Shown here: piece by piece, positions 13,542 through 33,382 of the stretch
Layout: every line of letters begins with the position of its first letter
Numbering within the stretch: position 1 is the first letter of the stretch
Assembly: GCA_026745465.1 (NCBI GenBank)
Contig: JACYXH010000472.1
Coordinates: 1,549,001 to 1,613,000 of the forward strand
DNA length: 64,000 nucleotides
Direction of reading: 5' to 3'
Source of the DNA: Lota lota
Lineage: Eukaryota; Chordata; Actinopteri; Gadiformes; Lotidae
Program-made: the position numbers and the translations under genes
Notes under the pieces: model-generated
The model's input: only the letters and a program-made list of their open reading frames with translations
Databases searched by the model: none
What the model was told of the DNA's origin: nothing

Positions 13542-14267
13542 CACAGAGCGGACAGCCCCCTCCTTCCTCTTCGTTGTGTGCGTCTGAAGTCTAAAGCACC
13601 GCGGGGTGGCCCCCTACTCCCCCACTTCAGCTACCACAGCACCCTGCAGGAGCCCTGCCAGTGAACCACATCCTACTAGTACAATGTCCTGCCAGCACTG
13701 GCCATGAGAGGAGACTCAGACGACCCCAGCTTGAGGAGGAAGCCAGCTGGACTTTACTGAGTTAAATGTTGGCTCTGACCAGAGGGATTTAAAACAAAAA
13801 ATGATTGCATAACAAAACTATTTTGGGATGCCGGCAGTTTATTAAATATAGTGAATAAGCATATGGCAATTAGAAAAAAGCTAATATCTAGTACTAAACA
13901 GATATTTATTTATTTGTGTCATTTATATACACAAGCGTTTGTCCACTGAACCGTGTATTGGTATGTGTATACTAACTAAAGCATATAGCCAATGTATGTA
14001 TGATTCAGAGGCAAATGCACTATGTTCCTTGGCGGTTACACACACACACACGCACACAAAGAGGAAGGCGGACGGAGTGTGGTGAATCAAGTGTTCTCCC
14101 ATCAGCCAGGAGCTCCAGCCCATCGCCCACCTGGAGCCCTCCAGCTGGGCAGCTGTCTGGCCCCGCCGCACCTCAGCTGATACGAGGCTTTGAAATGCAG
14201 CCTCTGGTCTTGCCTCACCTCTCTGTCTTCTCACCGCCCACAGATCCCAGCCAGAACCATAACACTC

Positions 14268-14422
<155 letters not shown>

Positions 14423-14450
14423 AAGACGCACGCACACACACACAAGCTGC

Positions 14451-14571
14451 CAGTGCTACAGGTATATCAGTGAGACAGTCAGACGAAGGATGCCAGTGCT
14501 ACAGGTATATCAGTGAGACAGGAAGACTGAAGCTATCAGTGCTACAGGTATATCACTGAGACTGACATCTG
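14451..14571. repeat. Three-copy minisatellite, 43-bp unit
   Basis: CAGTGCTACAGGTATATCAG recurs at 14451 and 14494, and with one change at 14537, at an exact 43-bp spacing. Each is followed by a variable GAGACAG/GAAGA stretch. Confidence 0.9.
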
Positions 14572-21375
<6,804 letters not shown>

Positions 21376-22197
21376 GTACGGTGGCCCTGAAGTGCAAAAC
21401 ACAACACCAAATCAGAAAACACAACAGCAAATCAGAAAACACAACAGCAAATCGCAAAGTGGCCCTGAAGTGCAAAACACAACAGCAAATCACAAAGTGG
21501 CCCTGATGTGCAAAACACAACAGCAAATCACAAAACACAACAGCAAATCACAACAGCAAATCACAAAACACTACAGCATTAGAGACTCAAACCGGAAAAG
21601 GTAGGTACGTATTGGACAATGATGCCTCGTCCTGATTGGATTTACTGTCTGTCAGTCTGCAACTAACAGATGTAGTTGCTTTCGCTGTGTTTTCACTCAG
21701 AAAAGGTAGTCTAGCATAGAGTGTCTATGGTCTAGCTAGTTTTGAAGTTAGGAGCTGGAACAAAACGAACAATGTGTAAGTTAAGTTAAGTTTAATGAAT
21801 ATTTAGCTGCGACCCGGAAGCTAACTTTAGTGTCGTCTCCAACTACAGTATTTTAGTTCCGGTTCAAATTCAAAGAAAATGGAACCAAACATTGATTTGA
21901 GGAGTTAAGTAATTAAAGATACGCAGAAATACTTGATATGCTGTCAACTTTGCACAACATTAAGATGAGTTTGCACACACTGAAAGCAAGCGAAAGCAAC
22001 TACATCTGTTACTTGCGTACTGACAGACAGTACATCCAATCAGGACGAGGCATCATTGTCCAATACTACCAACCTCTTCAAAAAATAAAAAAAATAATAT
22101 ACCTACCTTTTCCGGTTTGAAAATGCTGTAGTGTTTTGCGATTTGCTGTTGTGTTTTGCGATTTGCTGTTGTGTTTTGCACTTCTGGGCCACCGTAC
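21376..22197. mobile_element. MITE-like DNA transposon with long terminal inverted repeats
   Basis: The ends GTACGGTGGCCCTGAAGTGC (left) and its inverse (GCACTTCTGGGCCACCGTAC, right) bound an 822-bp element. The inverted arms are long: left about 21376-21701, right about 21980-22197. They share, in reverse, subterminal copies of AAAACACAACAGCAAATC, the CCGGAAAAGGTAGGTA block, ATTGGACAATGATGCCTCGT, and the AACAGATGTAGTTGCTTTCG block. The left arm carries more copies of the subterminal unit than the right. The core encodes nothing, so it is non-autonomous. Imperfect hexamers cttagg and catagg flank TACGG...CCGTA and could be a worn target-site duplication. The subterminal repeats are hAT-like, but the superfamily is uncertain. 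Confidence 0.85.
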
Positions 22198-22530
22198 ATA
22201 GGTCATGGCAGTGAGTTGATATTATGGCGTTGTATAGACCAAAAATAGAAATTATAAGTTAAAGTGCAATAACATGAAACGAGATTTAAAAACAATTGTG
22301 ATGTTGTAATGGCTGGATGGTGTCCAAGCACAATCTACAGCAATTAAAAGATGTTAGACACATTTACATTAAAATGTATTTTTTTGTATGGCGATCAAGC
22401 CGCCAAAGAAAAGCAATACGTTCAACCGGAAGCAAGACGCAATGCTAACTTTCTAGTTAACCTAGAGAGGAAGTCAGATAATAGGCCTACTGAACACATG
22501 CTGAACAGGTTACTGCACACAGATTCGCGC

Positions 22531-22532
22531 AG

Positions 22533-22561
<29 letters not shown>
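22531..22561. repeat. Poly-G run, about 31 bp
   Basis: A homopolymer G tract after GCGCA. It is one of several G or C homopolymers over 20 bp in this window. Confidence 0.95.
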
Positions 22562-22563
<2 letters not shown>

Positions 22564-23260
22564 ACTCATCCACTAACCTGTTACCACCTATTCAATTATT
22601 TTATTACTGCCAAAATGTACAATGATTGAGCCGATTTTTCAATCTTCACACATGATGAAATTACCATGTTGGGTTCATTGTGATGAATGGTATTTTCTGT
22701 TTAGTGGGAAATCAACTCACGATCTTGAAAGAAGGACAAAAACGTAGCTTTGCTTAAACAAGCTGTTTTTACCATTTGTTGCTCCGTGCCTTATGTTATA
22801 CATTTTACTAGAAGGTTAACGGTGATATCGCGGTAACGGCTAATAAACAGCTGGAGGGATATTCGCTTCCGAGCATTATTCATGATGCAGAAACACCGAG
22901 TTTTTAGCCTAGGCTCTTTCAGCGTCTAACGAGCTTTCCTGTACTCTTTTAATTACGCAGTTTTCCACCGTCGTTTTCCTAATTGTACGATTGGATTACT
23001 TCAGCAACATGTGAATTGACTAATACCGAGCCGATGTTTTGCCCAATTGTACGTTTGCATTTAAAAACAAGACGGAACCGTCGTCTTTTGAAATAGCGCT
23101 TTACAAAACAAGTGTTCATCAAGATGCGCCTGGTACTTGCCACCTGTATGGGGGGGTTGCACCGTAGCCTCATGTAACACATATCACCAACACGACCCCC
23201 CCCCCCACACACACACACACACACACACATCCTCATCAAATGAACGTGTCCTAACGTTAC

Positions 23261-23800
23261 CTCTCCAGGAGACGGATAGAGTCGTAATCTCTCCTTTCCC
23301 CTGATGCAAATGTGATGTCCTTCGGTGAGTCACATCTGGCTGTAGTCCGCAAAGAAAGTCGTTTTCAGTCCTCCGCAAGCCCAGAATGCACAGGGTTCCA
23401 GGAGCAGCGTCAACACCAACTTAACGGAGTGAGCTGGAAGATGATTGACCTCAAAGTATTAAGTAACACTATATCGCCTCAGCTGTACTCCCAATTGTAC
23501 CTTTGTCTTTGTCTCGGTGGTAAAAAGATGAAAACACGTTATCGACGTGCTCTGCAAAAACAAAACACGTTCACATCCGCCTCGCAATGCCGACCATCCA
23601 CGACGACACGCTTCCACAAATGAGACGTAAATGTTAGTTCATAGCAATGTCTTCCCGTCAGGCGCGAGGGTTAGAGGAGGCATGGCAGTCTCGCGTGCAC
23701 ACACCCTCTGTTTCCAGGCTCGCGCGCCGAGTACGACGTTCACACGGCCAATTCCGCGTGGGAGGAGACGGCAGCGTCATAGAGAAATAGGCCTACACTA
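23261..23800 (-). promoter_or_regulatory. CpG-rich block, candidate GPR153 promoter and non-coding first exon
   Basis: CpG density rises sharply here against a CpG-poor background (for example CTCGCGCGCCGAGTACGACG near 23719-23738). A CCAAT motif lies at 23748-23752. A consensus minus-strand donor, GGAGAG|gtaacg, sits at 23261/23260. GPR153 is the nearest minus-strand gene downstream, and in human it has a non-coding first exon. A first exon here spliced to the 12.6-kb region is therefore plausible, but it is inference. A non-coding or plus-strand transcript is the alternative. Confidence 0.35.
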
Positions 23801-24260
23801 AATTCAATGGAACAAGGTCGAAGATTTTTGATACGGAGAAATGCATGCATTTTTGCATGAATTCTCTCATTCATGCAAAACTGCACGATGTGAACTCACC
23901 ATATGGGGGGGGGGAAAAAATAACGAGTCGGGGTTAACTAACAATGTTAACATGTCATATCATGCTGATCTCGCACCCAGTTGCTACTCGCTTAAATAGA
24001 ACAACTCTTTGAGAGTATCCAACAAAAAATACATTACCACAATGAATTCATGTTTTGTTTGATCAAATTAATTCTTGTTTTTCTTTTATAATCAATTGCA
24101 CAATTCCCTTTAGCTACTCGCTGTTCGTACGCGGGGCCTGCGTTTCATTGACATTATTCGACACGTTAAGTGTTAAGTCTTCCTCCCTCACTGAGGGACT
24201 CTGGAAGAAGGGCTATATTCCCTTGGGCCTAACGTTGTACCGAGTAAGACAACTAATAAG

Positions 24261-24262
<2 letters not shown>

Positions 24263-24350
<88 letters not shown>
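24263..24350. repeat. (GA)n microsatellite, 88 bp
   Basis: A perfect GA array. Confidence 0.97.
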
Positions 24351-24352
<2 letters not shown>

Positions 24353-24888
24353 CAAAGAGGTTGGGGGTTGTGATGTCTCAAACATAGCTGCTCATTAGGG
24401 AGCTCTAGTTTAACCAGGTTCTCATGACTATTTGATCAAAGTCTTTCTTTAACCTCTTATTAGGCAGCAAGGATTAAGCCGGTTAAAATGAACTCGACGG
24501 GTAGACGCTAAACAGTGCTCTTAGCAAGAGCCCCTAACAGGTATAAATAAAACACATGCAGACACACATACACTTGCACACATGCATGCACACACTCACA
24601 CAAATCACCATCCCATTGCAATCTATAGGACACACACAACCTCTGCAAATCTGCATCTGCGAAAATGCGATAATGATTCTCCAGGTGATCAATTAAGGCA
24701 TCTAGGCTGTTTTTATTAATGCTCACTGTAATTAGCATGAACAATGTTTACCATGTGTAGAAACAATGGGATTCATTTATTCCTAGGTGAATCTCATGAA
24801 CCATCCACATCAAGGACAGACATGTTGGGGGCTGACAGAGTCACACAGCCCAACACACATCCCTCCCTCGCTCCATTGCTCCCTTGCG

Positions 24889-24969
24889 CCCTCTCTCTCC
24901 TTCTCTCTTACTCCCTCTCTCTCTTCCACCCGATCTCTCTCCCTCTCTCTCTGTCCACTCTCTCCCTCT

Positions 24970-25060
<91 letters not shown>
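24889..25060. repeat. Compound (CT)n microsatellite
   Basis: A degenerate CT-rich lead (24889-24975, with repeated CTCTGTCCACTCTCTCCCTC) runs into a perfect CT array. That is consistent with decay of one end and slippage growth of the other. Confidence 0.95.
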
Positions 25061-25061
<1 letters not shown>

Positions 25062-25319
25062 CAGCTGACCTGGAAGTAAAGTAAAACAGAAGGTGAACCC
25101 GCCCACTGGCTCCACCAGCTCCACCGGCCCAGGGATTGCCCCGCTCTGGATACCCGCACTAAGGCACTCATACACTCAGGAGCCAACCCATACCCACTCA
25201 CACCAACACCTGGCACATCCATGCTGACTTTGCCTAACCACTTAAAGTATGCTGTCTTGCACCTAAGTGGCTGTCCTCATCAGCTGCCAAAGTCGAAAGA
25301 AACACACAACCAAACACAC

Positions 25320-25460
25320 CCACAGACACACACACACACACCTAAACACACATATACACACACAAGCATGCAGGCATGCATACATACATACATACATACA
25401 TACATACATACATACATACTGTACAACATACACATACACACAAACATACACACATGCTCA
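25320..25460. repeat. Compound (AC)n / (CATA)n microsatellite
   Basis: ACACAC patches flank a tetranucleotide CATA array (about 25377-25419) and end in ACACAAACATAC variants. Confidence 0.9.
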
Positions 25461-25797
25461 GATTGTCTTACAACTTGAAAATACTTGAAAAGTCTTGCAC
25501 CTGTATAACTGACACAGCACAGGTGTTAAAGAAACACAATTAAACACATTACACACACACACACACTCACACAGACACACTCACACAGTAATAGCCTCTA
25601 ATCTGTGTCATGGAGGCCTGCCCCAGTGCATCCTGGGTGCCGAAGTGTACGAAGCAGACTCTTCCAGCTCTCTGTACTCCTCTGGAGGAGGACAGCGGGG
25701 GGTCCAAGCTAAACACAGAGGCTGACCTGTTACCTACTTCCTTCCCTGCAGGGGAAGCTCACTTGGCCCACATCCCAGGTCTCAGGGTTGAACGTAT

Positions 25798-25853
25798 ACT
25801 CTCTCTGTCTCTCTCTGTCTCTCTCTGTCTCTCTCTGTCTCTTTGTCTCTGTC

Positions 25854-25920
<67 letters not shown>
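25798..25920. repeat. Compound (CTCTGT)n / (CT)n microsatellite
   Basis: A CTGTCTCT higher-order array leads into a perfect CT run. Confidence 0.95.
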
Positions 25921-25924
<4 letters not shown>

Positions 25925-27584
25925 CTTTCTCTGTGTGTGTAACGCTCTCTCTCATTTCCCTCAACGTTTTACAAGCTGGGATGAGAAGCTCAGAGGAATC
26001 CGAGACACGCGCACGCAGATGTGTTTAGGTGTTTTAAGGGAGTTCTTTTAATACAGTTTAGCAATAAAGATTGTTCATGATGTGATTAGGACCAAACGTC
26101 ATGAAGCTATGGCAAGGGTTCAGACAGGAAGACTACTTGCCTTTTAAGAGATTCCCTCAGCACCCTAAAACCTCATTAGTTGCAGTGTGTGAACTGGGCA
26201 AAAAGGGACCTAATGACGGCCCTCACACATTGGTCATACGGCGATTAGTCACATGCACCTCTGACGTGTTGAAGCTTCGCAGACAGTGTGCACGCACTGT
26301 CGTCCACAGCAACTGTCCTCACTGTTTAGGAACAGTGCATCACACCTACTAGAAATCCTGCTTACCCTACACCTTTAAGAGATTCAAATCTCCCGCGCTA
26401 TTAGCATTCAGGAAGAACCCAAACCCAACTATTCTCTCTTGATTGAAATATAGAAGGTCTACGTGCACTTTATTGACTACCTCTAATATATGTTTATTTT
26501 TGTACATTTATTTTGTGGTTTAATATTGATTGTAAGCCTTGGTTGTTCTTGGATGAAAGCGTCAGCTAAGTGACTGTAATGTGAATGTCAATAAACTGGT
26601 GGTATTAAAGACAAGTGTGATGTAATGCAATGTCCTCCATAAACCAAACGTAAACAGCGCATGACAAGAAGAGTCATGCTTTGCTGCCAACGTTAAACAT
26701 GTACAAGATCAACATTTTCTATATTTGGGCATTCATAAAAAATCTAAACAAAAGTTGTTTTGGTTCGTATAAATATTGATCAAAGTTTGGCAAGTATCAC
26801 ACACACACACACACGCACGCATGCAGGCACACACACGCACACACACATTCAGCAACATTCTCCCCTGCATGACAACAGAGCTCCTCCTGTCTAAAATAAA
26901 TAAATAAATAGCAGACATGATGGATGAGGGGCTTGATGGCGGTGAGGCCGGGGCGATGCCAGGCGTGTCCGCCCCGCCTGTCTGGCCTCTCTGTTAGTCC
27001 TCCTTCACACCCCGGTAATGACATCGCCCCCCACCATGCGATGAGACCATCATTCATCTTCTAAACCATCCTGGTCCTCTCATCCACGCTGGGATGCAGT
27101 GGTGAGGAGAGTGACAAGGGATCTGTGGAGGTATGGTGATGTGTGAGGGTTTTTCGTTTTTTCTTTCATGGTCTACTTTGACTTCTATGTTAGAAGATTA
27201 CATTGTTTTAGAAGAACATTGTTTAGAGGTGCATTTTTGTGAATCATAGACTCCAGCACTGTTATTAGTTCTGTCTTTGTCGTGTTTTACTAATGGTCTA
27301 CTGGGTCTTTGCGCAGAACTGTTCAGGTCGGAGTCAAACATCCATAAGCACCAGACGATCCTGCATCTGTTCTGCTGTGATGAAGTTCTGTGGTATTGTA
27401 GTGGACTGTCTGGTCCATCCATCAACTAGACTGCAACATTATGAGCTAGGGTTCAATACCAGCATGAGGTCTGATGAAGGTGAAATCACATTTCTATCTT
27501 GACAGTAAGAAGTGAAAATACATTTCCTCTCAATGATGTAATCTCTGTTCCACTCGCAAAAAATATGTATTTTATTCGACATTA

Positions 27585-27598
27585 GTAACCATGGTTAC
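27585..27598. promoter_or_regulatory. RFX X-box-like perfect palindrome
   Basis: GTAACCATGGTTAC is a 14-bp perfect palindrome fitting the RFX consensus (GTNRCC, short spacer, GGYNAC). Confidence 0.4.
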
Positions 27599-27735
27599 TG
27601 GATTTGCATTTCCTTCTCTGTGAGCAGCAAAAGCACGGTCAGAGACATCGCAGAGACGCATCGCTGTGACCAGGAAGAGAGAGACATAGACAGAGAGACA
27701 GAGTGAGAGAGACGGACAGAGAGAGAGACAGAGAC

Positions 27736-27808
<73 letters not shown>

Positions 27809-28126
27809 CAGAGACAGAGACAGAGACAGAGACAAAGACAAAGACAAAGACAAAGACCAAGAGACAGGGAGAGAGGAAGAGAGAGAACGAACAGAAAGAG
27901 AGACAGAGAGAGGGTCCTTTCTATAATAAGCTCATAAGTCTTGTCTTCTCCATCAGAGATGGATCCTATCTCCTCATGTTGCCTTCTTTCTTCCTCCTCA
28001 GCCATCAGCACTCTCCTCTTCTCCTATCCTCCTCTCCTCCTCTCCTCTCCTCCTCTCCTCCATCCAGCAGATGCCTGAACTTCACTGTGGATAAAAATAG
28101 AACCCCCATTCTCCTTCTCATGCACA

Positions 28127-28167
<41 letters not shown>

Positions 28168-28180
28168 ACATGCACGTGCG

Positions 28181-28219
<39 letters not shown>

Positions 28220-30426
28220 GGGCAGATAGCAGAGCAGTAACCTTAAGGATGAACAGTGGAGAGTATTACAGGTCAAGTCGTTGAAAGCTGAAGATGCTGA
28301 TATTTTTGGGGTAGACTGGAGACATTGTGTTGGAACCTCAAAGTCGACCTTTTAGGATTCAACTATTTACTGAGCAAGTAAGATTTACATTTTATTAGAT
28401 TTTCAATACTACTTGCTAGGAGAAAGGGGGATTTCCAGGATGTTGATGATTTGATAGGGTTATATCTTATATGTCATATATATATATATGCATTATACAT
28501 TATATCCTGTACATCATATACATTATACATGATATCTTACACATCCACATTTGGATAAAGCCTAAATAGAGGTGGCTGCCTTCATTTGAGAAAAAAAACC
28601 GGACTGCACGTTTTTAGGGGGGCTGAGATTAGAAACAGTGGGGCTACATTCCCACAAAATAGGGTCCAAAATCGCCCTGCCTCTAGGCATTCTTGAACTA
28701 AACCCTACCTACCATGTCTCTCCAAATCACTGCATGTCTCTGAACAATGAAAACGGTGTAGATGTGGCTGACCGATCCACAAACACCCAAAGAATACAAA
28801 TACAAGACAAAGACAGAGAGTGTACTTTAGGAGTCCAGCGGAGAGCTGGAAGAACAAAGGGACAGGGAAATATTCTCAGGTATCCGTTACCAGGACTCCG
28901 TTACCAGGAGATGGCACACATTCGACCGCCGCGGTGGAAGGAGCGCGCCGCGACTGTCACAACAACTAAGTCGCTATCGTCTTTCAGCGGTGACCCCGGT
29001 GTTCTGGTTACACCTGGAGCCCGTCTGAACGGGTCTCCGCACCAGACAACCACCCTATTCCACGTCTTCCCTTAGAATCACCGGCACATGAAAACTCACT
29101 GTTCACTTCTTCTAGCTCAATCCTACATATTATTCACTTCTTTTAAAAATGTATTCCCGGATCTGTTTATTGTATTTCCAATACAGTGTGATCTTTTTGG
29201 TTCACAACCTGGGTGGGATGATGGGCGGGATTAACTTTCAACTAATAATATTGTGGGAGTGTGTGTGGATGATGGCTGGTTTCAGACTCAGTCAGACTGA
29301 TTGGACTCTGGAGCTGGGTGAGGCTGCACACCTGTTTTGAGCAATCAATGTGCACAGGTTGAACCAGCCATCACCGCACACACTCGGGGAGAGACCTCCT
29401 ACATGGCAACATGGAGCATCAGCTTATGGGTCATTGTCTGCAAACCTTACAATAAACCCATTTTCCAACCCCACCATCCTGCATCCTTGTCTGGAGGAGC
29501 CTAGTTAAAGTCACCTAGGTGGAGACAGGCAGTCACCTAGGTTGCGTGTAGCATGCGCATTGCTACAACTATATCTTGTTTCCCCATCCCATTATTATGA
29601 GGCCTGCAATTGGCTGGTTAACACGATCCAATCAAATCACAAGTGATCAAATCACGTTCTATTGTTTACTCCTGCAATGATTATGTTTTCCTGGGAAATG
29701 TGTCCTATAACGAAGGTAATATAAGATGTGCTCTAAAAGCCGTTTCAGCCATTGTCTTTGAACCAAAAATATTAAGAGAAGCTACTAACTAGTCTTAGCC
29801 AATGCTAACGCTAACCACCACCACTTATGCTGACTCCCCTTATTTCAAGTATTTTTGTGTTCATCCACTCAATTGGCAATATCGTGGTGAGATCCTAACA
29901 AAATCAACATACCAGAAATTCATTAAATAAATATATTTAACATTCAATCATTTAAGATAATGAATACATGTACAATTATTTAGACTGGGGATGCGTAGTA
30001 TTCGGAAGACGGCAAAAGAGAGCGAAAGCGGCAATGGTTTCAGAGGGCAAGTGACAGCCAGGCGGGGGAGAACAAAGGAGGAGGTGGTGGGGGGAGGAGC
30101 AGGAGAGAGAGAGATGAGTTGAGTCACAGTAATCCCCCCATCCAGCCCTCGGTGAAAGACACGGTGCAGAAACAGAGAGGGAAACGGCGTGTGCTGTTTT
30201 TGCAGAGGCATGCTCAAGACGATGACATCATCCTCGCCACCATCATCATCATACCAGGAAGGACGACAGAACTACAGACAGGAGTTTCAGTTTTTATTCC
30301 TCACGTCCTTCCTAATCATACAGATAAACATTTGATGTTGTTTATAATTTATTTCACAGTCCGACCATTGACCGGAATCATACGTCTTCATACGTAAACA
30401 CTACAAAATTAAATTACATATTTAGT

Positions 30427-30441
30427 TTTATTCTCTTTATT
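30427..30441 (-). terminator. acot7: Paired polyadenylation signals of ACOT7
   Basis: Two AATAAA hexamers lie on the minus strand at 30441-30436 and 30432-30427, about 155-170 nt past the stop codon. Cleavage is expected slightly lower in coordinate, near 30400. The 3' UTR would then be about 190 nt. Confidence 0.6.
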
Positions 30442-30595
30442 CTTACATAAATAATTGTTGGTAGACACTTTGGTATGCAGCCTTCAATAAAACCGGTGGA
30501 AAAAACAAAAACGCTACATTTAGGTTTAAATAAAGATTTAAACCTTTTAAAACCTTTTTTTTTATGTGCGTATATGGGGGCCCCCGGATGCAGTA

Positions 30596-30694
30596 TCATG
30601 GCGTAACTTGGCTGTCGGCAATTCTCCTGGCCTTGTTCTGGAGGTAGCGCTCCTTCCCCTCCTCAAACCTCCTCTGCTCCTCCTCTCCTTCCAC
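30596..30694 (-). CDS. acot7: ACOT7 terminal coding exon (C terminus, stop)
   Basis: Encodes VEGEEEQRRFEEGKERYLQN then KARRIADSQVTP and TGA at 30598-30596. Human ACOT7 ends EDEKKRFEEGKGRYLQMKAK followed by a short variable tail, so the FEEGK-RYLQ core is conserved and the last ten residues are free to drift. The segment is charged and probably forms a C-terminal helix outside the hotdog fold. The acceptor is ttccctcag|GTGGAAGG in phase 0. This exon was recognised by homology and frame, because it is too short to stand out as an open frame. Confidence 0.93.
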   Translation of the reverse strand: MEGEEEQRRFEEGKERYLQNKARRIADSQVTP

Positions 30695-30820
30695 CTGAGG
30701 GAACACAGAGGCGACAATTCAATCAATCAAATCTTTATTTATACAGAGTGCGCTCCAGGGAAGGCAGAAAGTAAGAATGCACAAAAAAAAAGCAATACAT
30801 GAATAAATTGAAATTGGATC

Positions 30821-30859
30821 GCACACACACACACACACACACACATACACAAACACCCA

Positions 30860-30942
<83 letters not shown>
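30821..30942. repeat. (AC)n / (TC)n compound microsatellite
   Basis: AC array, TCTCTCTC core, then a longer AC array. It reads GU-rich on the ACOT7 transcript, 127-250 nt before the last acceptor. Confidence 0.95.
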
Positions 30943-30943
<1 letters not shown>

Positions 30944-31001
30944 GAGACATGTTGTGCATTACATCACAGATACATGTCGGTGGGCTTTAATCAACAGAGG
31001 T

Positions 31002-31015
31002 GTTGCCATGGCAAG
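31002..31015. promoter_or_regulatory. RFX X-box-like motif
   Basis: GTTGCCATGGCAAG differs from the palindromic X-box GTTGCCATGGCAAC at the last base only. It is in the last ACOT7 intron. Confidence 0.45.
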
Positions 31016-31410
31016 CCCCTCCCCTCTTCCTCTGTGTGAGGAGTGACCAGCAGGCAGAGGAAGCAGAGGAGACCTCCCAGCCTCTTCACTATGCATCCAT
31101 CACGTCAGCCGGCAGCTGGGGAGTGATGGGCTTCAGTTATGTCTGCATTACAGGTGGACAGAGATAGAGGGCTGGCGGGATCACACACACGCATGCACAC
31201 ACACACACACACACAGGCACGCACACATACACAAACTTGCACGCATGCACGCACAGACACACACACACACACAGCAGCACAGACGCACACACACACACAG
31301 CAGCACAGACACGCAAACAAATGCACATGCACACACACGCTTCCTCTCTCTGGTTGGTACTGCAACACGTGGGTGGATTCACTTGCTGGCCTATACAGTT
31401 TAATTAAGAG

Positions 31411-31423
31411 GTTGCCTAGCAAC
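31411..31423. promoter_or_regulatory. RFX X-box-like motif
   Basis: GTTGCCTAGCAAC is a 13-bp palindrome matching a well-known X-box variant. It lies 396 bp from the motif at 31002. Confidence 0.5.
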
Positions 31424-32555
31424 CTTGTATCCAAGTCTCTGACTTTCTTAGTCTTTGTGAGTGTGTATGTGTGTGCACGTGTTATATATAGAACATTGGT
31501 ACATGCATTTAAAAATGCCATTTAAATTAAGTGATCACTAATTGATTTGTAGGCAATATCATGACAAACTGAAACTGAACAATATCAATATGAACAGTTT
31601 TGACAAACTGTGTTAACGCCTAGTAAACGCATCTTGGGGGACTCCCAGAAAGGGGTCTGCCTTCTATGGCCATGCTGTATGTTCATATCCCCTCATTAAT
31701 AAAAACATGATGGAACAATCCAGCACAGAAATTCTAAAACAGAAACCTGAATCTCACATTCTTGATTCATTTTTTGGCACACGTTTTTCCCGATATATAT
31801 ATATATCTTTCACTATTCAACAGGGATGCACCTAATCTGCTTTACTACCTGATTGGTATCTAAGGATAAAAGTTGTAAAACATGAGGAGATACAATGCAG
31901 TCACACTGGGTTCCATTGTAGTCAAATGTAATATTTCATATATATGTATGGGATTTTGTGGCATTATGGACAGGCCAGTGAATGTAGCACAGGACTACAT
32001 CATTTGCTACATGGATGATGATGCATGATGGTGCATGATGGTGCATGATGGTGTGACGCTCAGCAGGGGATAGTTGGTTTGAGTTTAGGTTTAGGTGATA
32101 CACATTCTAAAGAGGATTGGCAGCCTTAGACCGACCAGAAGTCCTTGTTACAAAAACACATGGAGAAGTAGTGCCTGGATACCGAACTACATGAATAGTT
32201 GACAGAAACATCCGGAAGATCTGATCTAACCCTCACTCCAAATCTATGTTGAAATTCAAGCAGAAAGGTTCAAACTTTCAATAGATCAATTTCTTTATTT
32301 TCATGCCCCAGCTAATCATAATTCTGTTATTCTGTGGTACAAAGCTTACACTAACTACATCTCTAAACCCTCAAACAAGCTGGGAATTGCAGAAGTGGTT
32401 ACAGTATCTTGCCTTGTGCCGCAAATCCTGCTTAAATGTAAAAGATAAATAAATGAATGGCCGCCGGATGTTGAACGACCATAAGTGGATCTCAGGGTTA
32501 CACGAAAACAGTGTGTACTCAATGTGAAAGAGTACATTAGCAGGGAATTAAGATG

Positions 32556-32588
<33 letters not shown>

Positions 32589-33382
32589 CGACACACACAC
32601 ACACACACACACACACAGGGAGAGGGTGAAGGAGTAAACATCATCGTGGTCTGGCCTGAGCTCGCCTCCCAGAGATATCATCATATAACCTTGTAGGAAC
32701 TAGCATGATGTGCACTGACTGTCTCTGTAGGCTTCAGGCAAGTTAGAATGCGTGTGTGTGTGTGTGTGTGTGTGTGCTCTTGTGTGCATATATGTATGAG
32801 TGCATGTGTGCGTTTGTGTGTGTGTGTGTGTATGCATGGCTTTGCATGTGTGTGTGAGCATATATGTGCAGATGATGTGTGTTTGAGCATGTGTGTGCAT
32901 GCATATATGCATGTGTGTGTGTGTGTATGTGATGTGAGTTAGTGCATATTTCATGGTACAGTGCACCCCCCACCCTAACCCCCCCCCCCACCCACCCACC
33001 CACCCACCTCTCTCATTGGATGTGAAGCAGTGTTTAATTACACGTTTAAAGCCTCTACTAGCCAGCTAGCTGCTGGTTACTAATGGGGGGGTGGCAGTGG
33101 TGTGTGCGCGCGTGTGTGTGTGGAGGGGGTTAATGAACATGCCAATTACAACACAGCGCACATCTGAATGCTGCTGGCGCGTTGTGACAATGCTAAGCCG
33201 CTTGCTGGTTCTGGCCGGCCCAGCGTGACGCGATGGTTCTGTAATGGCTACATGCATCTGCACGTGTGTGTCGGTGTTGGGGTATGTGCATGTGTGTATG
33301 CGTTCTTGTATTCCCATTCTACCTGATATACAATTGACACAATTATTTTAAATATTTTAAAAGGTAGACTGGTCTTGTGGGA

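Larger units (their letters stand above)
23801..30426. other. Intergenic region between GPR153 and ACOT7, repeats and unique DNA
   Basis: It contains the GA, CT, CATA and AC arrays listed separately, a compound GA/CAGA array at about 27680-27905, and (AC)n patches at about 28131-28216. A SINE-like tail fragment lies near 26545-26585, and a palindromic segment is at 29261-29383. The 145-codon plus-strand frame starting at 28638 has no recognisable domain and runs through a CpG-rich stretch (28900-29060). I do not call it a gene. Confidence 0.5.

Noticed and set aside
28638-29075. 145-codon plus-strand frame
   Set aside because: Mixed composition but no domain, no splice context and no homology that I recognise. 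Kept only as a remark in the intergenic entry.
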